From the NCBI RefSeq assembly GCF_014652435.1, contig NZ_BMYU01000005.1:186001-250000 (forward strand): a DNA stretch of 64,000 nt, given 5' to 3'. The notes beneath the pieces were generated by a model, which ran no database searches, was not told the DNA's origin, and was given only the letters and a program-made list of their open reading frames with translations. The stretch is from Cognatundibacterium squillarum. GTDB taxonomy: Bacteria; Pseudomonadota; Gammaproteobacteria; Burkholderiales; Burkholderiaceae_D. This document shows, piece after piece, positions 1-9,218 of the stretch (the first letter of the stretch is position 1; every line of letters begins with the position of its first letter). The position numbers and the translations under genes are program-made.

Positions 1-519
1 CGTCGCGGCAAACCACGCGATGCTGCCGAAAGCAATCAGCGTTGCCAGAATGAACAGGGCGCCCAGCTGAAAGAATTGCGGAGCAAGCGGCCCGCGTTCG
101 GCAGAAACAAACTGCGGCAGAAACGCCAGAAAAAATAAAACAACTTTCGGATTCGTCAGATTCATCACAATGCCGCGCAGATACAGGCTGCCAGCGGCGA
201 GGCGTTCACCTTCCGGTTTGTCGGCAGTGTCAGCCGGCGCATTAAATGCCCCGTAGGCCATGTAAAGCAGGTAGGTAGCACCGACCAGTTTCAGCACTGT
301 GAACGCTGTCGCGGACGCCGCAAATACGGCAGCCAGCCCGAAAGCAATTGCCGTGGTGTGGACTATCAGTCCGGTACACAAACCAAGCACAACCAGCATA
401 CCGGCGCGTCTTCCCTGCATGGCAGACTGCATGAGGACAAAAACATTATCCGGGCCGGGACTGTATCCCAGCAAAATGGCGATGCCAAGAAAGCTGATGG
501 CAACATCGACAGGCAGCAT
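1..519 (-). CDS. LysE/RhtB family amino-acid exporter (partial)
   Basis: Inner-membrane exporter of the LysE/RhtB family, which pumps amino acids or related small molecules out of the cell. The reverse strand reads 173 codons from the start and runs off the window's left edge, so the C-terminus is missing (family length is about 205-215 residues). The N-terminus has the family signature GYSPGPDNVFVL, followed by long hydrophobic segments and the conserved NLTNPKVVLFFLAF stretch. A GGAGG sits 4 bases before the second of two adjacent ATGs but only 1 base before the first, so the start at 519 is preferred to 522. The substrate cannot be told from sequence. Confidence 0.9.
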   Translation of the reverse strand, partial: MLPVDVAISFLGIAILLGYSPGPDNVFVLMQSAMQGRRAGMLVVLGLCTGLIVHTTAIAFGLAAVFAASATAFTVLKLVGATYLLYMAYGAFNAPADTADKPEGERLAAGSLYLRGIVMNLTNPKVVLFFLAFLPQFVSAERGPLAPQFFQLGALFILATLIAFGSIAWFAAT

Positions 520-583
520 CATTCCTCCGTACAGTGCAAAAAAGAATGATTATGCCTGAACAATGTGTGCTTCCTGCAGAGGA

Positions 584-799
584 TTACTTGCGGTAGCGGC
601 GTTTGCTGGAGTGCAGCACAACGCGTTCGGTAAAGGCAAATCCGCCGGCTTTGCCCGGGGTATATTCAATCGCACAACTGGTGCTGATCACCGGTTGCGT
701 CAGCGGGTGATTGTCACTGGTGGTATTGCCGGTAATGCTCATTTCCGACAAAACAGCATCGGCGGATGCCGGGGTGCGGGTGACAGTGTGGGTAGACAT
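584..799 (-). CDS. Small protein of unknown function (71 aa)
   Basis: Not recognised. A 71-residue, Ser/Thr-rich protein with a basic C-terminus (SSKRRYRK) and no signal peptide or membrane segment. A good AGGAG lies 8 bases before the ATG, which supports a real gene. It is downstream of and co-oriented with another small gene (991-1209) that has the same CAGGAGT leader; both contain a Ser-Cys-(x)-Ala-Ile-Glu-Tyr stretch, a weak hint of relatedness. A perfect 16-base palindrome (919-934) lies upstream. Function is not inferred. Confidence 0.5.
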   Translation of the reverse strand: MSTHTVTRTPASADAVLSEMSITGNTTSDNHPLTQPVISTSCAIEYTPGKAGGFAFTERVVLHSSKRRYRK

Positions 800-918
800 C
801 TGGACACTCCTGAAAGGAAAAAAGACAGAGAGGCTTGTGGCGTCTGTCCGGGAAAGCTGCGGATTTTAGTGTCTGTGCGGAAATTTTCAAGCAAAAACAC
901 TGAAAAACGTATTCTAAC

Positions 919-934
919 GCGCAATCGATTGCGC
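919..934. promoter_or_regulatory. Perfect 16-bp palindrome, LacI-family operator-like
   Basis: GCGCAATCGATTGCGC is a perfect palindrome with the central CG typical of LacI-family operators. It lies between two small co-oriented genes, about 120 bases upstream of the start at 799. No LacI-type regulator is in the window. It could also be a chance palindrome. Confidence 0.4.
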
Positions 935-990
935 CGCAGGGAGTGCGGCGGTTTCAGCTGTCTTTTATCTGAAATCCTGCGAGGCTTGCT

Positions 991-1209
991 TTAGTGAGCG
1001 ACGCGGGTATCGGTAAAGAAAGTCAGGATCTCTGACTGATTCAGACCATGCGCCTGCAGGTATTCGATGGCGACGCAACTGCCGTATTCGGCACGTATGG
1101 CCATCGCCATGGACAGCACGGGTGTCAGGGCAACTGGTCTGGTTGGTGTGGCTGCATCGGAGGGAAGTCTGGTGGAGGCCGGGGAGGTGACAGGAACAGC
1201 GGGTTTCAT
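991..1209 (-). CDS. Small protein of unknown function (72 aa)
   Basis: Not recognised. The start beginning MKPAVPV is chosen because CAGGAGT lies just upstream at normal spacing; a longer reading in this frame and an overlapping ATG in another frame lack such support. The N-terminal 35 residues are Pro/Ala/Thr-rich and probably unstructured. The C-terminal half (AIRAEYGSCVAIEYLQAHG through FFTDTRVAH) looks like a small folded domain. It follows the kynA terminator (1287-1313), so it is probably its own transcription unit. No signal peptide is seen. Confidence 0.5.
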   Translation of the reverse strand: MKPAVPVTSPASTRLPSDAATPTRPVALTPVLSMAMAIRAEYGSCVAIEYLQAHGLNQSEILTFFTDTRVAH

Positions 1210-1286
1210 ACATAAACTCCTGAACGGTGCGGGTGCAAATGCCCCGCACAGCATGATACGCCATGATGGTTCCGGATGTTGCAATG

Positions 1287-1313
1287 CAAAAGAGGCAGAT
1301 ATCGATCTGCCTC
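1287..1313 (-). terminator. Rho-independent terminator of the kyn operon
   Basis: A 9-bp perfect stem (GAGGCAGAT/ATCTGCCTC) with an ATCG loop, followed on the minus strand by TTTT. It lies about 30 bases after the kynA stop codon. Confidence 0.8.
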
Positions 1314-1344
1314 AATCTCTGTGCAATCCGCAACTGACGCCGTA

Positions 1345-2205
1345 TCAGAGTTCGGTACGTAAGGCGTATAACTCAGGAAACAACACCACATCCAGCATTT
1401 TTTTCAGATAAGAAACACCCGCTGTGCCGCCGGTACCGGTTTTGAAACCGATAATCCGTTCAACGGTACTGACATGCCGGAAACGCCACATGCGGAAAGA
1501 AGTTTCCATATCCACCAGCTTTTCAGCCAGATCATACAAAGACCAGTATTTTTCCGGTGCGCGGTAGACTTCCAGCCAGGCTGCTTTGACGGATTCATTC
1601 ATGCTGCGGGTTTGTGACCAGTCACGCTGCAGGCATTCCGCATCAATCTGAAATCCTGCTGCAGCCAGCTGACGGATGGCTTCATCGTAAATGGATGGTG
1701 TATCCATCGCAGCTTTCAGGCGCGTATGGATTTCCGGTTTGCATTCATGGACTGCCAGCAGGTTCGCGTTTTTATTTCCCAGTAAGTATTCGAGCTCACG
1801 ATACTGGTGTGACTGAAAACCGGAAGACGCGCCCAGATACGGGCGAATCGCGCTGTATTCGCTTGGTGTCATGGTGGCCAGTACATCCCATGCATGTACC
1901 AGCTGATCCATAATGCGCGCAACGCGGGACAGCATTTTGAAGGCCGGAGGCAAGTCATTCGCCTGCATCTGAAGACGTACAGCATGCAATTCATGCAGCA
2001 TCAGTTTGATCCACAGCTCGCTGGTCTGATGCTGAACGATAAACAGCATTTCATTGTGATCCGGTGACAGCGGGTGCTGGGCGCTGAGTACCTGATCCAG
2101 TCCCAGATAATCGCCGTAACTCATGGCTTCAGAAAAATCCATTTTTGCGCCATGCCAGGACATCGGGCAACGGCCTTCGCCGCTTTGATTTTGTTGATGA
2201 CTCAT
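1345..2205 (-). CDS. kynA: Tryptophan 2,3-dioxygenase
   Basis: Heme enzyme that opens the indole ring of L-tryptophan to N-formylkynurenine, first step of the kynurenine pathway. The 286-residue length fits the family. Diagnostic stretches are [19 protein letters not shown] near residues 55-73, with the substrate-binding His at 59, and the C-terminal [20 protein letters not shown] with the likely heme-ligand His and the substrate-anchoring TGTGGT loop. It is the last gene of kynB-kynU-kynA on the minus strand, 37 bases after kynU. The N-terminal 14 residues are not typical of the core; an internal ATG at 2163 (MSWHG) is an alternative start. Confidence 0.97.
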   Translation of the reverse strand: MSHQQNQSGEGRCPMSWHGAKMDFSEAMSYGDYLGLDQVLSAQHPLSPDHNEMLFIVQHQTSELWIKLMLHELHAVRLQMQANDLPPAFKMLSRVARIMDQLVHAWDVLATMTPSEYSAIRPYLGASSGFQSHQYRELEYLLGNKNANLLAVHECKPEIHTRLKAAMDTPSIYDEAIRQLAAAGFQIDAECLQRDWSQTRSMNESVKAAWLEVYRAPEKYWSLYDLAEKLVDMETSFRMWRFRHVSTVERIIGFKTGTGGTAGVSYLKKMLDVVLFPELYALRTEL

Positions 2206-2242
2206 ATTGAAGTATCCAGTTGTTTGTTGGGGCTGTGAACCG

Positions 2243-3490
2243 TCAGGTCACTGCATTGCGTTTCAGATCAGGGTCATATGAGCGGGTCGCGAGCAGGTCA
2301 CGTAAATGCTCAACGGCATCCCAGACGTCGGTAAAGCCGACATACAGGGGGGTGAAGCCAAACCGTAAAATGCCCGGTTCACGGTAATCGCCGATCACAC
2401 CGCGGGCTATCAGTGCCTGAATCAGAGCATAGGCATGTGGATGGCGCAGACTGACCTGGCTGCCGCGCTGTGCATGGTCACGCGGCGTGACCAGCTCAAT
2501 ACCGAATCCTGCACAACGTTCTTCCACCAGTGCAATGTATAAGTCGGTTAGTGCCAGCGATTTCTGTCGCAGTGCCTGCATATCGGTTTTTGCAAATATT
2601 TCCAGACCACACTCAACCAGCGCCAGCGAGACAATCGGTTGTGTTCCGCATAAGGCTGCACGGATGGTTGGCTGGTGTTCAAAATGCGGGCTCATGGCAA
2701 ATGGCTTCGCATGACCCCACCAGCCGGACAGAGGATGCCGGAATCTGGCCTGATGACGTTCCGGAACCCAGATAAATGCCGGTGAGCCGGGGCCGCCGTT
2801 CAGATATTTGTAGGTGCAGCCAACTGCAAAGTCTGCGCCTGCCGCGTTCAGATCCACCGGAACTGCACCGGCCGAATGTGCCAGATCCCACAGCATCAGT
2901 GCGCCGTGCTGATGTGCCAGCGCCGTTACTGCCTGCATGTCATGCAGGTAACCGGTGCGGTAATTCACATGGGTCAGCATCACGACGGCAGTCTCCGCAT
3001 TCACGGCAGTGCTTAATTCTTCGGGACTGTCGATCAGATGGATACGGTAGCCGCGCTGCAGCCAGCCGGTCAGGCCTTCCGCCATGTAGATGTCGGTTGG
3101 GAAATTGCTGCGTTCGGTGATGATGACTTTACGCTGTGGAGATGCTTCCTGCATTTGCAGTGCCGCAGCCAGTGCCTTAAACAGGTTTGCGGATGTCGTG
3201 TCTGTCACCACCACTTCATCTGCGCCTGCACCAATCAGCGGCGCAAGCATTTTGCCGAGTCTGACCGGCAAATCAAACCAGCCGGCTTTGTTCCAGCTGG
3301 TAATCAGATCGGTTCCCCATTCCTGCTGTACCACTTCTGCGGCACGGCTGGCAGCGGCTTTCGGGCGTGCACCGAGCGAGTTACCATCGAGGTAAATCAC
3401 ACCTGCCGGCAAAGCGAATTCCTGCTTCAGCGCAGCGAGTGCATCATCGCGATCGAGTTGTTCGCACTGTTCTCGGCTTTGTATGGTCAT
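2243..3490 (-). CDS. kynU: Kynureninase
   Basis: PLP-dependent hydrolase that cleaves L-kynurenine to anthranilate and L-alanine. The 415-residue protein has the fold-type I signature: [11 protein letters not shown] around residues 201-211, whose Asp contacts the PLP ring nitrogen, and [12 protein letters not shown] with the Schiff-base Lys at 228. A GGAG lies 6 bases before the ATG; kynB carries the same ACGGAGACAG leader. It is the middle gene of the operon, 24 bases after kynB. No kynurenine monooxygenase is nearby, so the cluster leads to anthranilate rather than to quinolinate. Confidence 0.97.
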   Translation of the reverse strand: MTIQSREQCEQLDRDDALAALKQEFALPAGVIYLDGNSLGARPKAAASRAAEVVQQEWGTDLITSWNKAGWFDLPVRLGKMLAPLIGAGADEVVVTDTTSANLFKALAAALQMQEASPQRKVIITERSNFPTDIYMAEGLTGWLQRGYRIHLIDSPEELSTAVNAETAVVMLTHVNYRTGYLHDMQAVTALAHQHGALMLWDLAHSAGAVPVDLNAAGADFAVGCTYKYLNGGPGSPAFIWVPERHQARFRHPLSGWWGHAKPFAMSPHFEHQPTIRAALCGTQPIVSLALVECGLEIFAKTDMQALRQKSLALTDLYIALVEERCAGFGIELVTPRDHAQRGSQVSLRHPHAYALIQALIARGVIGDYREPGILRFGFTPLYVGFTDVWDAVEHLRDLLATRSYDPDLKRNAVT

Positions 3491-3514
3491 GACTGTCTCC
3501 GTTTTGAATGAAAG

Positions 3515-4135
3515 TTATTCGCGGCGCAGCACCGCACGTACCGGGCTGGCATCCAGCCCCTGCAGACGCAGAGGCAGGCAAATCAGTTCGTAATCTCCTG
3601 CACTGACCGCATCGAGCACGATGCCTTCCAGAATCGCAAGACCGTGATGGCGCATGCGGTGATGCGCGTCCAGAGTTTTTGAGGTTTCCGGATCAAATGA
3701 TGGCGTATCGATGCCGATCAGTCTGACGCCGTGTGCTGCCAGCAAATCAATCGTTTCCGGCGCCACGCTGGCAAAGGCGGAATCCCATTGCATCTGCGGC
3801 GCAGTCTGGTAGGTACGGAATAAAACACGCTGCGGCAAATCCTGCAGAAAGGGCAGCACATGCTCCGGCCGGACCTGATCGCAGCCAATGGCATGAATCA
3901 CACGGCAAGGGCCGAGGTAGGTTTGCAAATCGACCTGATCAATGGCAAGGCCGTCTTTGTCGTAGTGCGACGGTGCATCGCAATGCGCACCGGTATGGGT
4001 GGACATGGTGATCTTGCTGACCTTTACCGGACAGCCATCCGCGATTTGCCATGTTGTCTCTGCGGAATAGGCGCTGTCACCCGGCCAGACCGGAATGCCG
4101 GGGGCGACCGGCGGCGTAATATCCCATAACTGCAT
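3515..4135 (-). CDS. kynB: Kynurenine formamidase (arylformamidase)
   Basis: Metal-dependent cyclase-fold hydrolase that converts N-formylkynurenine to kynurenine. The 206-residue protein has the HxGxHxDxP metal motif as [10 protein letters not shown] (residues 46-55; His47, His51, Asp53). It is the promoter-proximal gene of kynB-kynU-kynA and is divergent from an Lrp-type regulator across 168 bases containing an inverted repeat. The order regulator/kynB-kynU-kynA is that known from Burkholderiales and pseudomonads. Confidence 0.97.
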   Translation of the reverse strand: MQLWDITPPVAPGIPVWPGDSAYSAETTWQIADGCPVKVSKITMSTHTGAHCDAPSHYDKDGLAIDQVDLQTYLGPCRVIHAIGCDQVRPEHVLPFLQDLPQRVLFRTYQTAPQMQWDSAFASVAPETIDLLAAHGVRLIGIDTPSFDPETSKTLDAHHRMRHHGLAILEGIVLDAVSAGDYELICLPLRLQGLDASPVRAVLRRE

Positions 4136-4251
4136 ATCCTGTCTCCGTTTGAAATTTTGTTGCCGGAAATTGTATGCGCGGATGGCTGACAGGTGCTTGC
4201 AAATTGCAGGGCTCAGGCAAGTAATTTTGGTGATTTATTCGATAGGAATGT

Positions 4252-4292
4252 AGAATATTTGCAGGAAATTTGAATTTTTTAGAAAATATTCT
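4252..4292. promoter_or_regulatory. Inverted repeat, candidate KynR operator
   Basis: Two perfect 9-base arms, AGAATATTT (4252-4260) and AAATATTCT (4284-4292), are separated by 23 bases in the divergent kynB/kynR region, 12 bases before the kynR ATG. AT-rich spaced dyads are usual for Lrp/AsnC proteins. It may serve autoregulation and control of the kyn operon. Confidence 0.5.
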
Positions 4293-4303
4293 CAGAACTG
4301 CCT

Positions 4304-4804
4304 ATGCAACTCGATCAGACTGATTTCAAAATTCTGCAGATTCTGCAAACCGAAGGGCGTATCAGCAATCAGGAACTGGCTGATAAAGTCCATTTATCGC
4401 CGTCCAGCTGCCTGCGCCGTGTTCGTATGCTGGAAGATGCCGGGGTTATTCATCAGTATTGTGCGGTTCTGAATCCGGAGCAACTGGGGCTGGAGGTGGA
4501 TGCCTTTGTGCAGGTTACTATGCGCCGCGATGTGGAGAAATGGCACGAAAATTTTTCACGTGCTTTGCAAGCATGGCCTGAGGTGGTTGGCTCTTACATC
4601 ATTACCGGTGATGCAAATTATCTGCTACGGGTAAGAGCCCGCAATCTGAAGCATTATTCACACTTTGTGCTGGAACGCTTATATAAAACGGAAGGCGTTC
4701 TGGATATCCGTTCGAATATCGTGCTGCAAACCCTGAAAGACACACATCAGATTGATGTCAGTCTGATTCAGGGTGTGCAGGGGCATTCAGCGGGTTTTCA
4801 GTAA
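4304..4804 (+). CDS. kynR: Lrp/AsnC family regulator, probable kyn regulator
   Basis: Cytoplasmic DNA-binding regulator of 166 residues, the usual Lrp length. The N-terminus has the family helix-turn-helix (ISNQELADKVHLSPSSCLRR, about residues 19-38) and the C-terminal half has the RAM effector domain (DAFVQVTM, then VVGSYIITGDANYLLRV). Divergence from kynBUA, as in characterised kynR-kynBUA loci where kynurenine is the effector, supports the assignment; the effector itself is inferred. Its last 18 bases overlap the 3' end of the convergent hydrolase gene. Confidence 0.88.
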   Translation: MQLDQTDFKILQILQTEGRISNQELADKVHLSPSSCLRRVRMLEDAGVIHQYCAVLNPEQLGLEVDAFVQVTMRRDVEKWHENFSRALQAWPEVVGSYIITGDANYLLRVRARNLKHYSHFVLERLYKTEGVLDIRSNIVLQTLKDTHQIDVSLIQGVQGHSAGFQ

Positions 4805-5857
4805 GGCCGTGAGCAATGGTGCAGCAGGGCCCTGATTGGCCCAGGTTTGCGTCATATCCAGATCGCCATTGGTACTGACCAGTATCAGGATGTTGCCACT
4901 GTTGGTATCCACCAGATTCAGAATACGTAATCCCGCGATCCAGCCCTGACGTTCGGTAATAACAACCGGTTTTGCTGGATCCGCACCGCTGAAAGGATAA
5001 ACCCAGACACCGAGCGCACCGCCGGTCGCATTCGGCTTAGTCATTTCGGCGCGTGCTGCAGCACTTATCAGTTTGCCCTGAATGAATGCGCGGTTCATGG
5101 CGATTAAATCCGGCAGTGTGCCGAATGAAGAACCTGCCGCGCCGTAACTGGCTAAATTCACTTCAGGTTCCGGCTGGCCATTCAGAATTCCGTGCACATG
5201 GGATGGATTGTCCTGCATCGCGGCGGTATAAAGACCAGCCTGTTTCATTCCGGCGGGTTGAAACACGCGTTTTTGCAGCAGTTGCTGAAAACTCTGACGG
5301 TTCAGTTTTTCCAGCAACGCGCCTAACACCATGTAATCGCAGTTGTTGTAATCAAAACGTGCACCGGGGGCAGCCTGAACCGCCTGTGCGCAAACACCGG
5401 TTGCAAATTCCTGCATGTTGTCGCCACGGTTTGCTGCTTTCATGTGAAAGTCCGGAATCGCGTTTTCATTGTATAAGCCGGAATAATGCATCAGTAACTG
5501 GCGTATTGTTGTTTTGCGCGCATCTGCATTCGGGTAGTCCGGCCAGTACTTTTCCAAAGCGTCATCCAGTTTTAATTTGCCCGCATCAACTTCCTGCATG
5601 ATCAGAATGGCTGTCATCATTTTCGTGACAGAGGCAAAGCGGAAGGTTTTATTCAGTGCTCCGAAGTTCCCGATACTTTTCTGCAGAAAAATCTGATCTC
5701 CGCGCGCAGCAACCACCGCTCCCTGAAAGCCGCTTTGCGCCAGCTGATCAGTGGCCTTTTCAAGTGCTGCGGTATCTGCAGCAACTGCACTCAGGTGAGT
5801 GCTCAGGGTCAGCAAGATGCCGCACAACAGGCGGCGCGAACGGGAAACGCTCAGCAT
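4787..5857 (-). CDS. Serine hydrolase, beta-lactamase/class C penicillin-binding fold
   Basis: Exported serine hydrolase of the beta-lactamase-related family; substrates in this family range from D-amino peptides to esters. The start at 5857 is chosen because a GGAG lies 7 bases upstream and a signal peptide (RRLLCGILLTLSTHLSAVAA) follows; a longer reading would overlap the start of murJ. The catalytic SxxK is SVTK at residues 76-79 and YNN in DYNNCDYMVLGALLEK matches the YxN motif. Length is 356 residues. The motifs do not separate a peptidase from an esterase. It is divergent from murJ. Confidence 0.85.
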   Translation of the reverse strand: MLSVSRSRRLLCGILLTLSTHLSAVAADTAALEKATDQLAQSGFQGAVVAARGDQIFLQKSIGNFGALNKTFRFASVTKMMTAILIMQEVDAGKLKLDDALEKYWPDYPNADARKTTIRQLLMHYSGLYNENAIPDFHMKAANRGDNMQEFATGVCAQAVQAAPGARFDYNNCDYMVLGALLEKLNRQSFQQLLQKRVFQPAGMKQAGLYTAAMQDNPSHVHGILNGQPEPEVNLASYGAAGSSFGTLPDLIAMNRAFIQGKLISAAARAEMTKPNATGGALGVWVYPFSGADPAKPVVITERQGWIAGLRILNLVDTNSGNILILVSTNGDLDMTQTWANQGPAAPLLTALLKTR

Positions 5858-5963
5858 AAAATAGCTCCGGGGCAGCAATGAGAAGTCTGTCAGGTTGTCC
5901 GGCAGTGTACCAAAACAGTCTGAAAAGGGAAGTTTGTGCACTGCACAGGTATAATGCCGCCCC

Positions 5964-7517
5964 ATGAACTTACTTAAAACCCTTGTTTCTATCAGTGGCA
6001 TGACCATGCTGTCCCGCATCACCGGGCTGGCGCGCGATGTCCTGATTTCCACGCAGTTCGGTGCCAATGGCATGACCGATGCGTTTAACACTGCGTTCCG
6101 TATTCCTAACCTGTTGCGCCGCCTGTTTGCTGAGGGGGCATTCTCACAGGCCTTTGTACCGATTCTGGCGGAATATAAAACCCAGAGTGGTGAGGAGCGT
6201 ACCCGTGAACTGGTGGATCACGTCGCTACCTTGCTGACCTGGGCGCTGGTAGTTACCTGTCTGCTCGGTGTGCTGGGCGCGCCGGTGATTACCTATTTCG
6301 CGGCGAAGGGTTTTATGTCGCGGCCGGACGACTACCACGCGACGATAGTGATGACCCGGATCATGTTCCCGTATATCGGCTTTATGTCGATGGTGGCACT
6401 GGCTGGCGGCATTCTGAATACCTGGCGCGAATTTAAAGTGCCTGCATTCACGCCGGTACTGTATAACCTGTGTTCGATTGCCGCATCGCTGTGGCTGGCA
6501 CCGCATATGGAACAACCTATCTATGCGCTGGCGATTGCGGTGTTTGTCGGCGGTCTGCTGCAATTGTCGATACAGATTCCGGCACTGGCGAAAATCGGCA
6601 TGCTGCCGCGCATTGGTTTTGGTATGCAGGCGGCGTGGCAGGATGAAGGCGTGCGTCGTATTCTGCGTAACATGGCACCGGCCATTCTGGCCGTGTCTGC
6701 TTCGCAAATCAGTATCCTGATTAACACCCGCCTGGCTTCAGAAATGGTGGCAGGCAGTACCAGCTGGCTTGCCAGTGCAGACCGCCTGATGGAATTTCCA
6801 ACTGCGATGCTGGGTGTGGCACTCGGTACGATCTTGTTGCCGGGTTTGTCGAAAGCAAATTCGGCCGGCGATACGAAAGAATATTCTGATTTGCTGGACT
6901 GGGGGCTGCGACTGACCTTTTTGTTGGCAATGCCCGCAGCAGTGGCGCTGGCTATCATTCCTGAAGCACTGACCGCCACTTTATTCCACCACGGAAAATT
7001 TGACGCACATGCTGTGCACATGACATCGAATGCGCTGGTTTCCTACGGCATTGGTTTGCTGGGGCTGATTGTCGTGAAAATCCTCGCTCCGGGCTTTTAT
7101 GCGCAGCAGAATGTCCGTACACCGGTCAAAATTGCTGTCTCGGTGCTGATCACTACCCAGTTACTGAACCTGATTTTCGTACCGATGTTTGCCCATGCAG
7201 GGCTGGCATTGTCGGTGGGTTTAGGCGCCTGTATGAATGCTACTTTGCTGTACACTGGTTTGCGTAAGCGTGGTATTTACAAACCACGTCCGGGCTGGTT
7301 CCTGTTTTTATTGAAACTGATCGCTGCGCTGATGTTGCTGGCGGCAACCGCATCGTATATTTCGGATCAGATTCCGTGGCTGGAGCTGAAATCCATGCCG
7401 GTGTTACGGCTGGGCCTGATGGTGATGCTGATGGTGGCGTCGGCGGGTATTTACTTCGCAGCGCTGGGATTGATGGGATTCCGTCCTAAAGATTTCCGTA
7501 AAACGACACGTGCATAA
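5964..7517 (+). CDS. murJ: Lipid II flippase MurJ
   Basis: Polytopic inner-membrane protein that flips lipid II for peptidoglycan synthesis. The 517-residue length matches MurJ, and the N-terminus has the conserved SGMTMLSRITGLARDVLISTQFGA and DAFNTAFRIPNLLRRLFAEGAFSQAFVP. Multiple hydrophobic segments (about 14 expected for the family) follow. In many Burkholderiales murJ lies next to rpsT; here rpsT is about 41 kb away, so that linkage is broken. A strong terminator follows. Confidence 0.97.
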   Translation: MNLLKTLVSISGMTMLSRITGLARDVLISTQFGANGMTDAFNTAFRIPNLLRRLFAEGAFSQAFVPILAEYKTQSGEERTRELVDHVATLLTWALVVTCLLGVLGAPVITYFAAKGFMSRPDDYHATIVMTRIMFPYIGFMSMVALAGGILNTWREFKVPAFTPVLYNLCSIAASLWLAPHMEQPIYALAIAVFVGGLLQLSIQIPALAKIGMLPRIGFGMQAAWQDEGVRRILRNMAPAILAVSASQISILINTRLASEMVAGSTSWLASADRLMEFPTAMLGVALGTILLPGLSKANSAGDTKEYSDLLDWGLRLTFLLAMPAAVALAIIPEALTATLFHHGKFDAHAVHMTSNALVSYGIGLLGLIVVKILAPGFYAQQNVRTPVKIAVSVLITTQLLNLIFVPMFAHAGLALSVGLGACMNATLLYTGLRKRGIYKPRPGWFLFLLKLIAALMLLAATASYISDQIPWLELKSMPVLRLGLMVMLMVASAGIYFAALGLMGFRPKDFRKTTRA

Positions 7518-7536
7518 ACGGTTTTGCCGTCGCAGT

Positions 7537-7573
7537 AAAAAAGGCTTTCCTGATCACGGAAAGCCTTTTTTCT
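7537..7573. terminator. Bidirectional rho-independent terminator
   Basis: AAAAAAGGCTTTCC and GGAAAGCCTTTTTT form a long A/T-flanked stem around TGATCAC, between convergent murJ and ppnP. Runs on both sides let it end both transcripts. Confidence 0.9.
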
Positions 7574-7604
7574 TGGTGATATCTAATCGCTGCAATCACG
7601 AAAA

Positions 7605-7919
7605 TCACAAAAAGTGGCAGACGTAATCCAGTAATTCCAGTGTTTCGATATCAAATTTTGCATTTGCCGGTACGTCGAAAGACTGACCGCCTGTATAGGT
7701 TTTCCATTCCGTTTCGCCTTCCAGACGTACGCGGCAGGTACCTGCATTCAGCTCCATGCGTTCTGCTGCACCTGTGCTGAACGTCAGGCTGGACGGGAAA
7801 ATCACACCCAGCGTCTTACGGCTGCCATCGGCAAATAAAACAGTATGGGAAATACATTTGCCATCAAAGTACACATTGGCCTTGGTGATGACGCTGACCT
7901 GATCGAACTGCGTTGTCAT
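7605..7919 (-). CDS. ppnP: Pyrimidine/purine nucleoside phosphorylase (DUF1255)
   Basis: Small cupin-fold enzyme that phosphorolyses several nucleosides to base plus ribose-1-phosphate. The 104-residue reading beginning [10 protein letters not shown] is chosen because AGGAG lies 5 bases before its ATG. Typical family stretches are [32 protein letters not shown] and [15 protein letters not shown]. It lies directly downstream of argG, with the argG terminator ending only about 20 bases before its ATG and no room for a separate promoter after the hairpin. Expression therefore probably depends on read-through; see the switch feature at 7924-7960. Confidence 0.93.
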   Translation of the reverse strand: MTTQFDQVSVITKANVYFDGKCISHTVLFADGSRKTLGVIFPSSLTFSTGAAERMELNAGTCRVRLEGETEWKTYTGGQSFDVPANAKFDIETLELLDYVCHFL

Positions 7920-7923
7920 TGCT

Positions 7924-7960
7924 GCTCCTGTCAAAAAAAAGCCCGCTCACAGGAGCGGGC
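7924..7960 (-). terminator. argG terminator that can alternatively pair with the ppnP RBS
   Basis: On the minus strand GCCCGCTC-CTGT-GAGCGGGC is an 8-bp stem followed by eight T: a canonical terminator. The segment GCTCCTGT (arm end plus loop, plus-strand complement 7949-7956) is perfectly complementary to ACAGGAGC (7924-7931), which contains the ppnP Shine-Dalgarno. The two pairings exclude each other, so read-through RNA could mask the ppnP ribosome-binding site. The terminator is clear; the switch is inference. Confidence 0.75.
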
Positions 7961-7985
7961 CGGGATAGGTTAATCCATCCGTTAA

Positions 7986-9218
7986 TTACTGACCGCGTTT
8001 CGCGCGCGCATTGGCAGCAATACGCATACGCAGGGCGTTCAGTTTGATAAAGCCACCGGCATCTGCCTGATTGTAAGCGCCACCGTCTTCATCAAAAGTC
8101 GCGATCGTCTGATCAAACAGAGAATCGGTTTTGGAATCACGCGCAACAGTGATCACGTTGCCTTTGTACAGCTTCACGCGTACCCAGCCATTCACGCTTT
8201 GTTGCGTATGGTCGATCAGTGTTTGCAGCGCAATACGCTCAGGAGACCACCAGTAACCGTTATAAATCAGGCTGGCGTAACGTGGCATCAGATCATCTTT
8301 CAGATGCGCCACTTCGCGATCGAGTGTGATCGATTCGATTGCACGGTGGGCGCGCAGCATAATTGTGCCGCCAGGGGTTTCGTAGCAACCACGGGATTTC
8401 ATGCCGACGTAACGGTTTTCCACCAGATCCAGACGGCCGATGCCGTGTTTGCCACCCAGCTTGTTCAGTTCAGTCAGTACAGTTGCCGGAGACATACGCA
8501 CACCGTTCAGAGCCACGATATCGCCGCGTTCGAATTCGATATCCAGATATTCTGCTGCGTCCGGTGCCTGCTCCGGGCTGACTGTCCAGCGCCACATGGA
8601 TTCTTCTGCTTCTGCGCTCGGGTTTTCCAGATGGCGGCCTTCGAAACTGATATGCAGCAGGTTGGCATCCATCGAATAAGGCGCACCGCCGTTACGGTGT
8701 TTCATATCGATATCGATACCGGCATCTTCCGCGTATTTCAGCAGTTTTTCACGGGACAGCAGATCCCATTCACGCCATGGGGCGATGATTTTGACGCCCG
8801 GCATCAGCGCGTACGCACCCAGCTCGAAACGCACCTGATCATTCCCTTTACCGGTTGCGCCATGGGAGATCGCATCCGCGCCGGTTTGTTTTGCGATATC
8901 GATCAGGCGTTTTGCGATCAGCGGACGGGCAATCGATGTGCCCAGCAGGTATTCACCTTCGTACACCGTATTCGCACGGAACATCGGGAATACGAAATCG
9001 CGGACGAATTCTTCGCGCACATCATCAATGAAAATATTTTCCGGTTTGATGCCGAATTTCAGTGCCTTGGCACGTGCCGGTTCCAGCTCTTCACCCTGAC
9101 CGAGGTCAGCGGTAAAGGTCACCACTTCACACTGGTAGTTATCCTGCAGCCATTTCAGAATGACTGAGGTATCGAGGCCGCCGGAGTAGGCGAGGACGAC
9201 TTTTTTGATATCGCTCAT
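7986..9218 (-). CDS. argG: Argininosuccinate synthase
   Basis: Cytoplasmic ATP-dependent ligase joining citrulline and aspartate, the penultimate step of arginine synthesis. The 410-residue protein has the N-type pyrophosphatase loop [10 protein letters not shown] (residues 10-19) and family stretches [21 protein letters not shown] and NGYWWSPER. It lies downstream of argF on the same strand across a 138-base gap that holds GC-rich dyads but no clear T-run terminator, so the two are likely co-transcribed. A terminator follows the gene. Confidence 0.98.
   Translation of the reverse strand: MSDIKKVVLAYSGGLDTSVILKWLQDNYQCEVVTFTADLGQGEELEPARAKALKFGIKPENIFIDDVREEFVRDFVFPMFRANTVYEGEYLLGTSIARPLIAKRLIDIAKQTGADAISHGATGKGNDQVRFELGAYALMPGVKIIAPWREWDLLSREKLLKYAEDAGIDIDMKHRNGGAPYSMDANLLHISFEGRHLENPSAEAEESMWRWTVSPEQAPDAAEYLDIEFERGDIVALNGVRMSPATVLTELNKLGGKHGIGRLDLVENRYVGMKSRGCYETPGGTIMLRAHRAIESITLDREVAHLKDDLMPRYASLIYNGYWWSPERIALQTLIDHTQQSVNGWVRVKLYKGNVITVARDSKTDSLFDQTIATFDEDGGAYNQADAGGFIKLNALRMRIAANARAKRGQ

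Noticed and set aside
5858..6091. 78-residue N-terminal extension of the serine hydrolase
   Set aside because: It would overlap murJ and hide a clear signal peptide and ribosome-binding site at the 5857 start.
8199..9167. 322-codon open frame antisense to argG
   Set aside because: Shadow of argG; His/Phe/Gln-rich product without family features.
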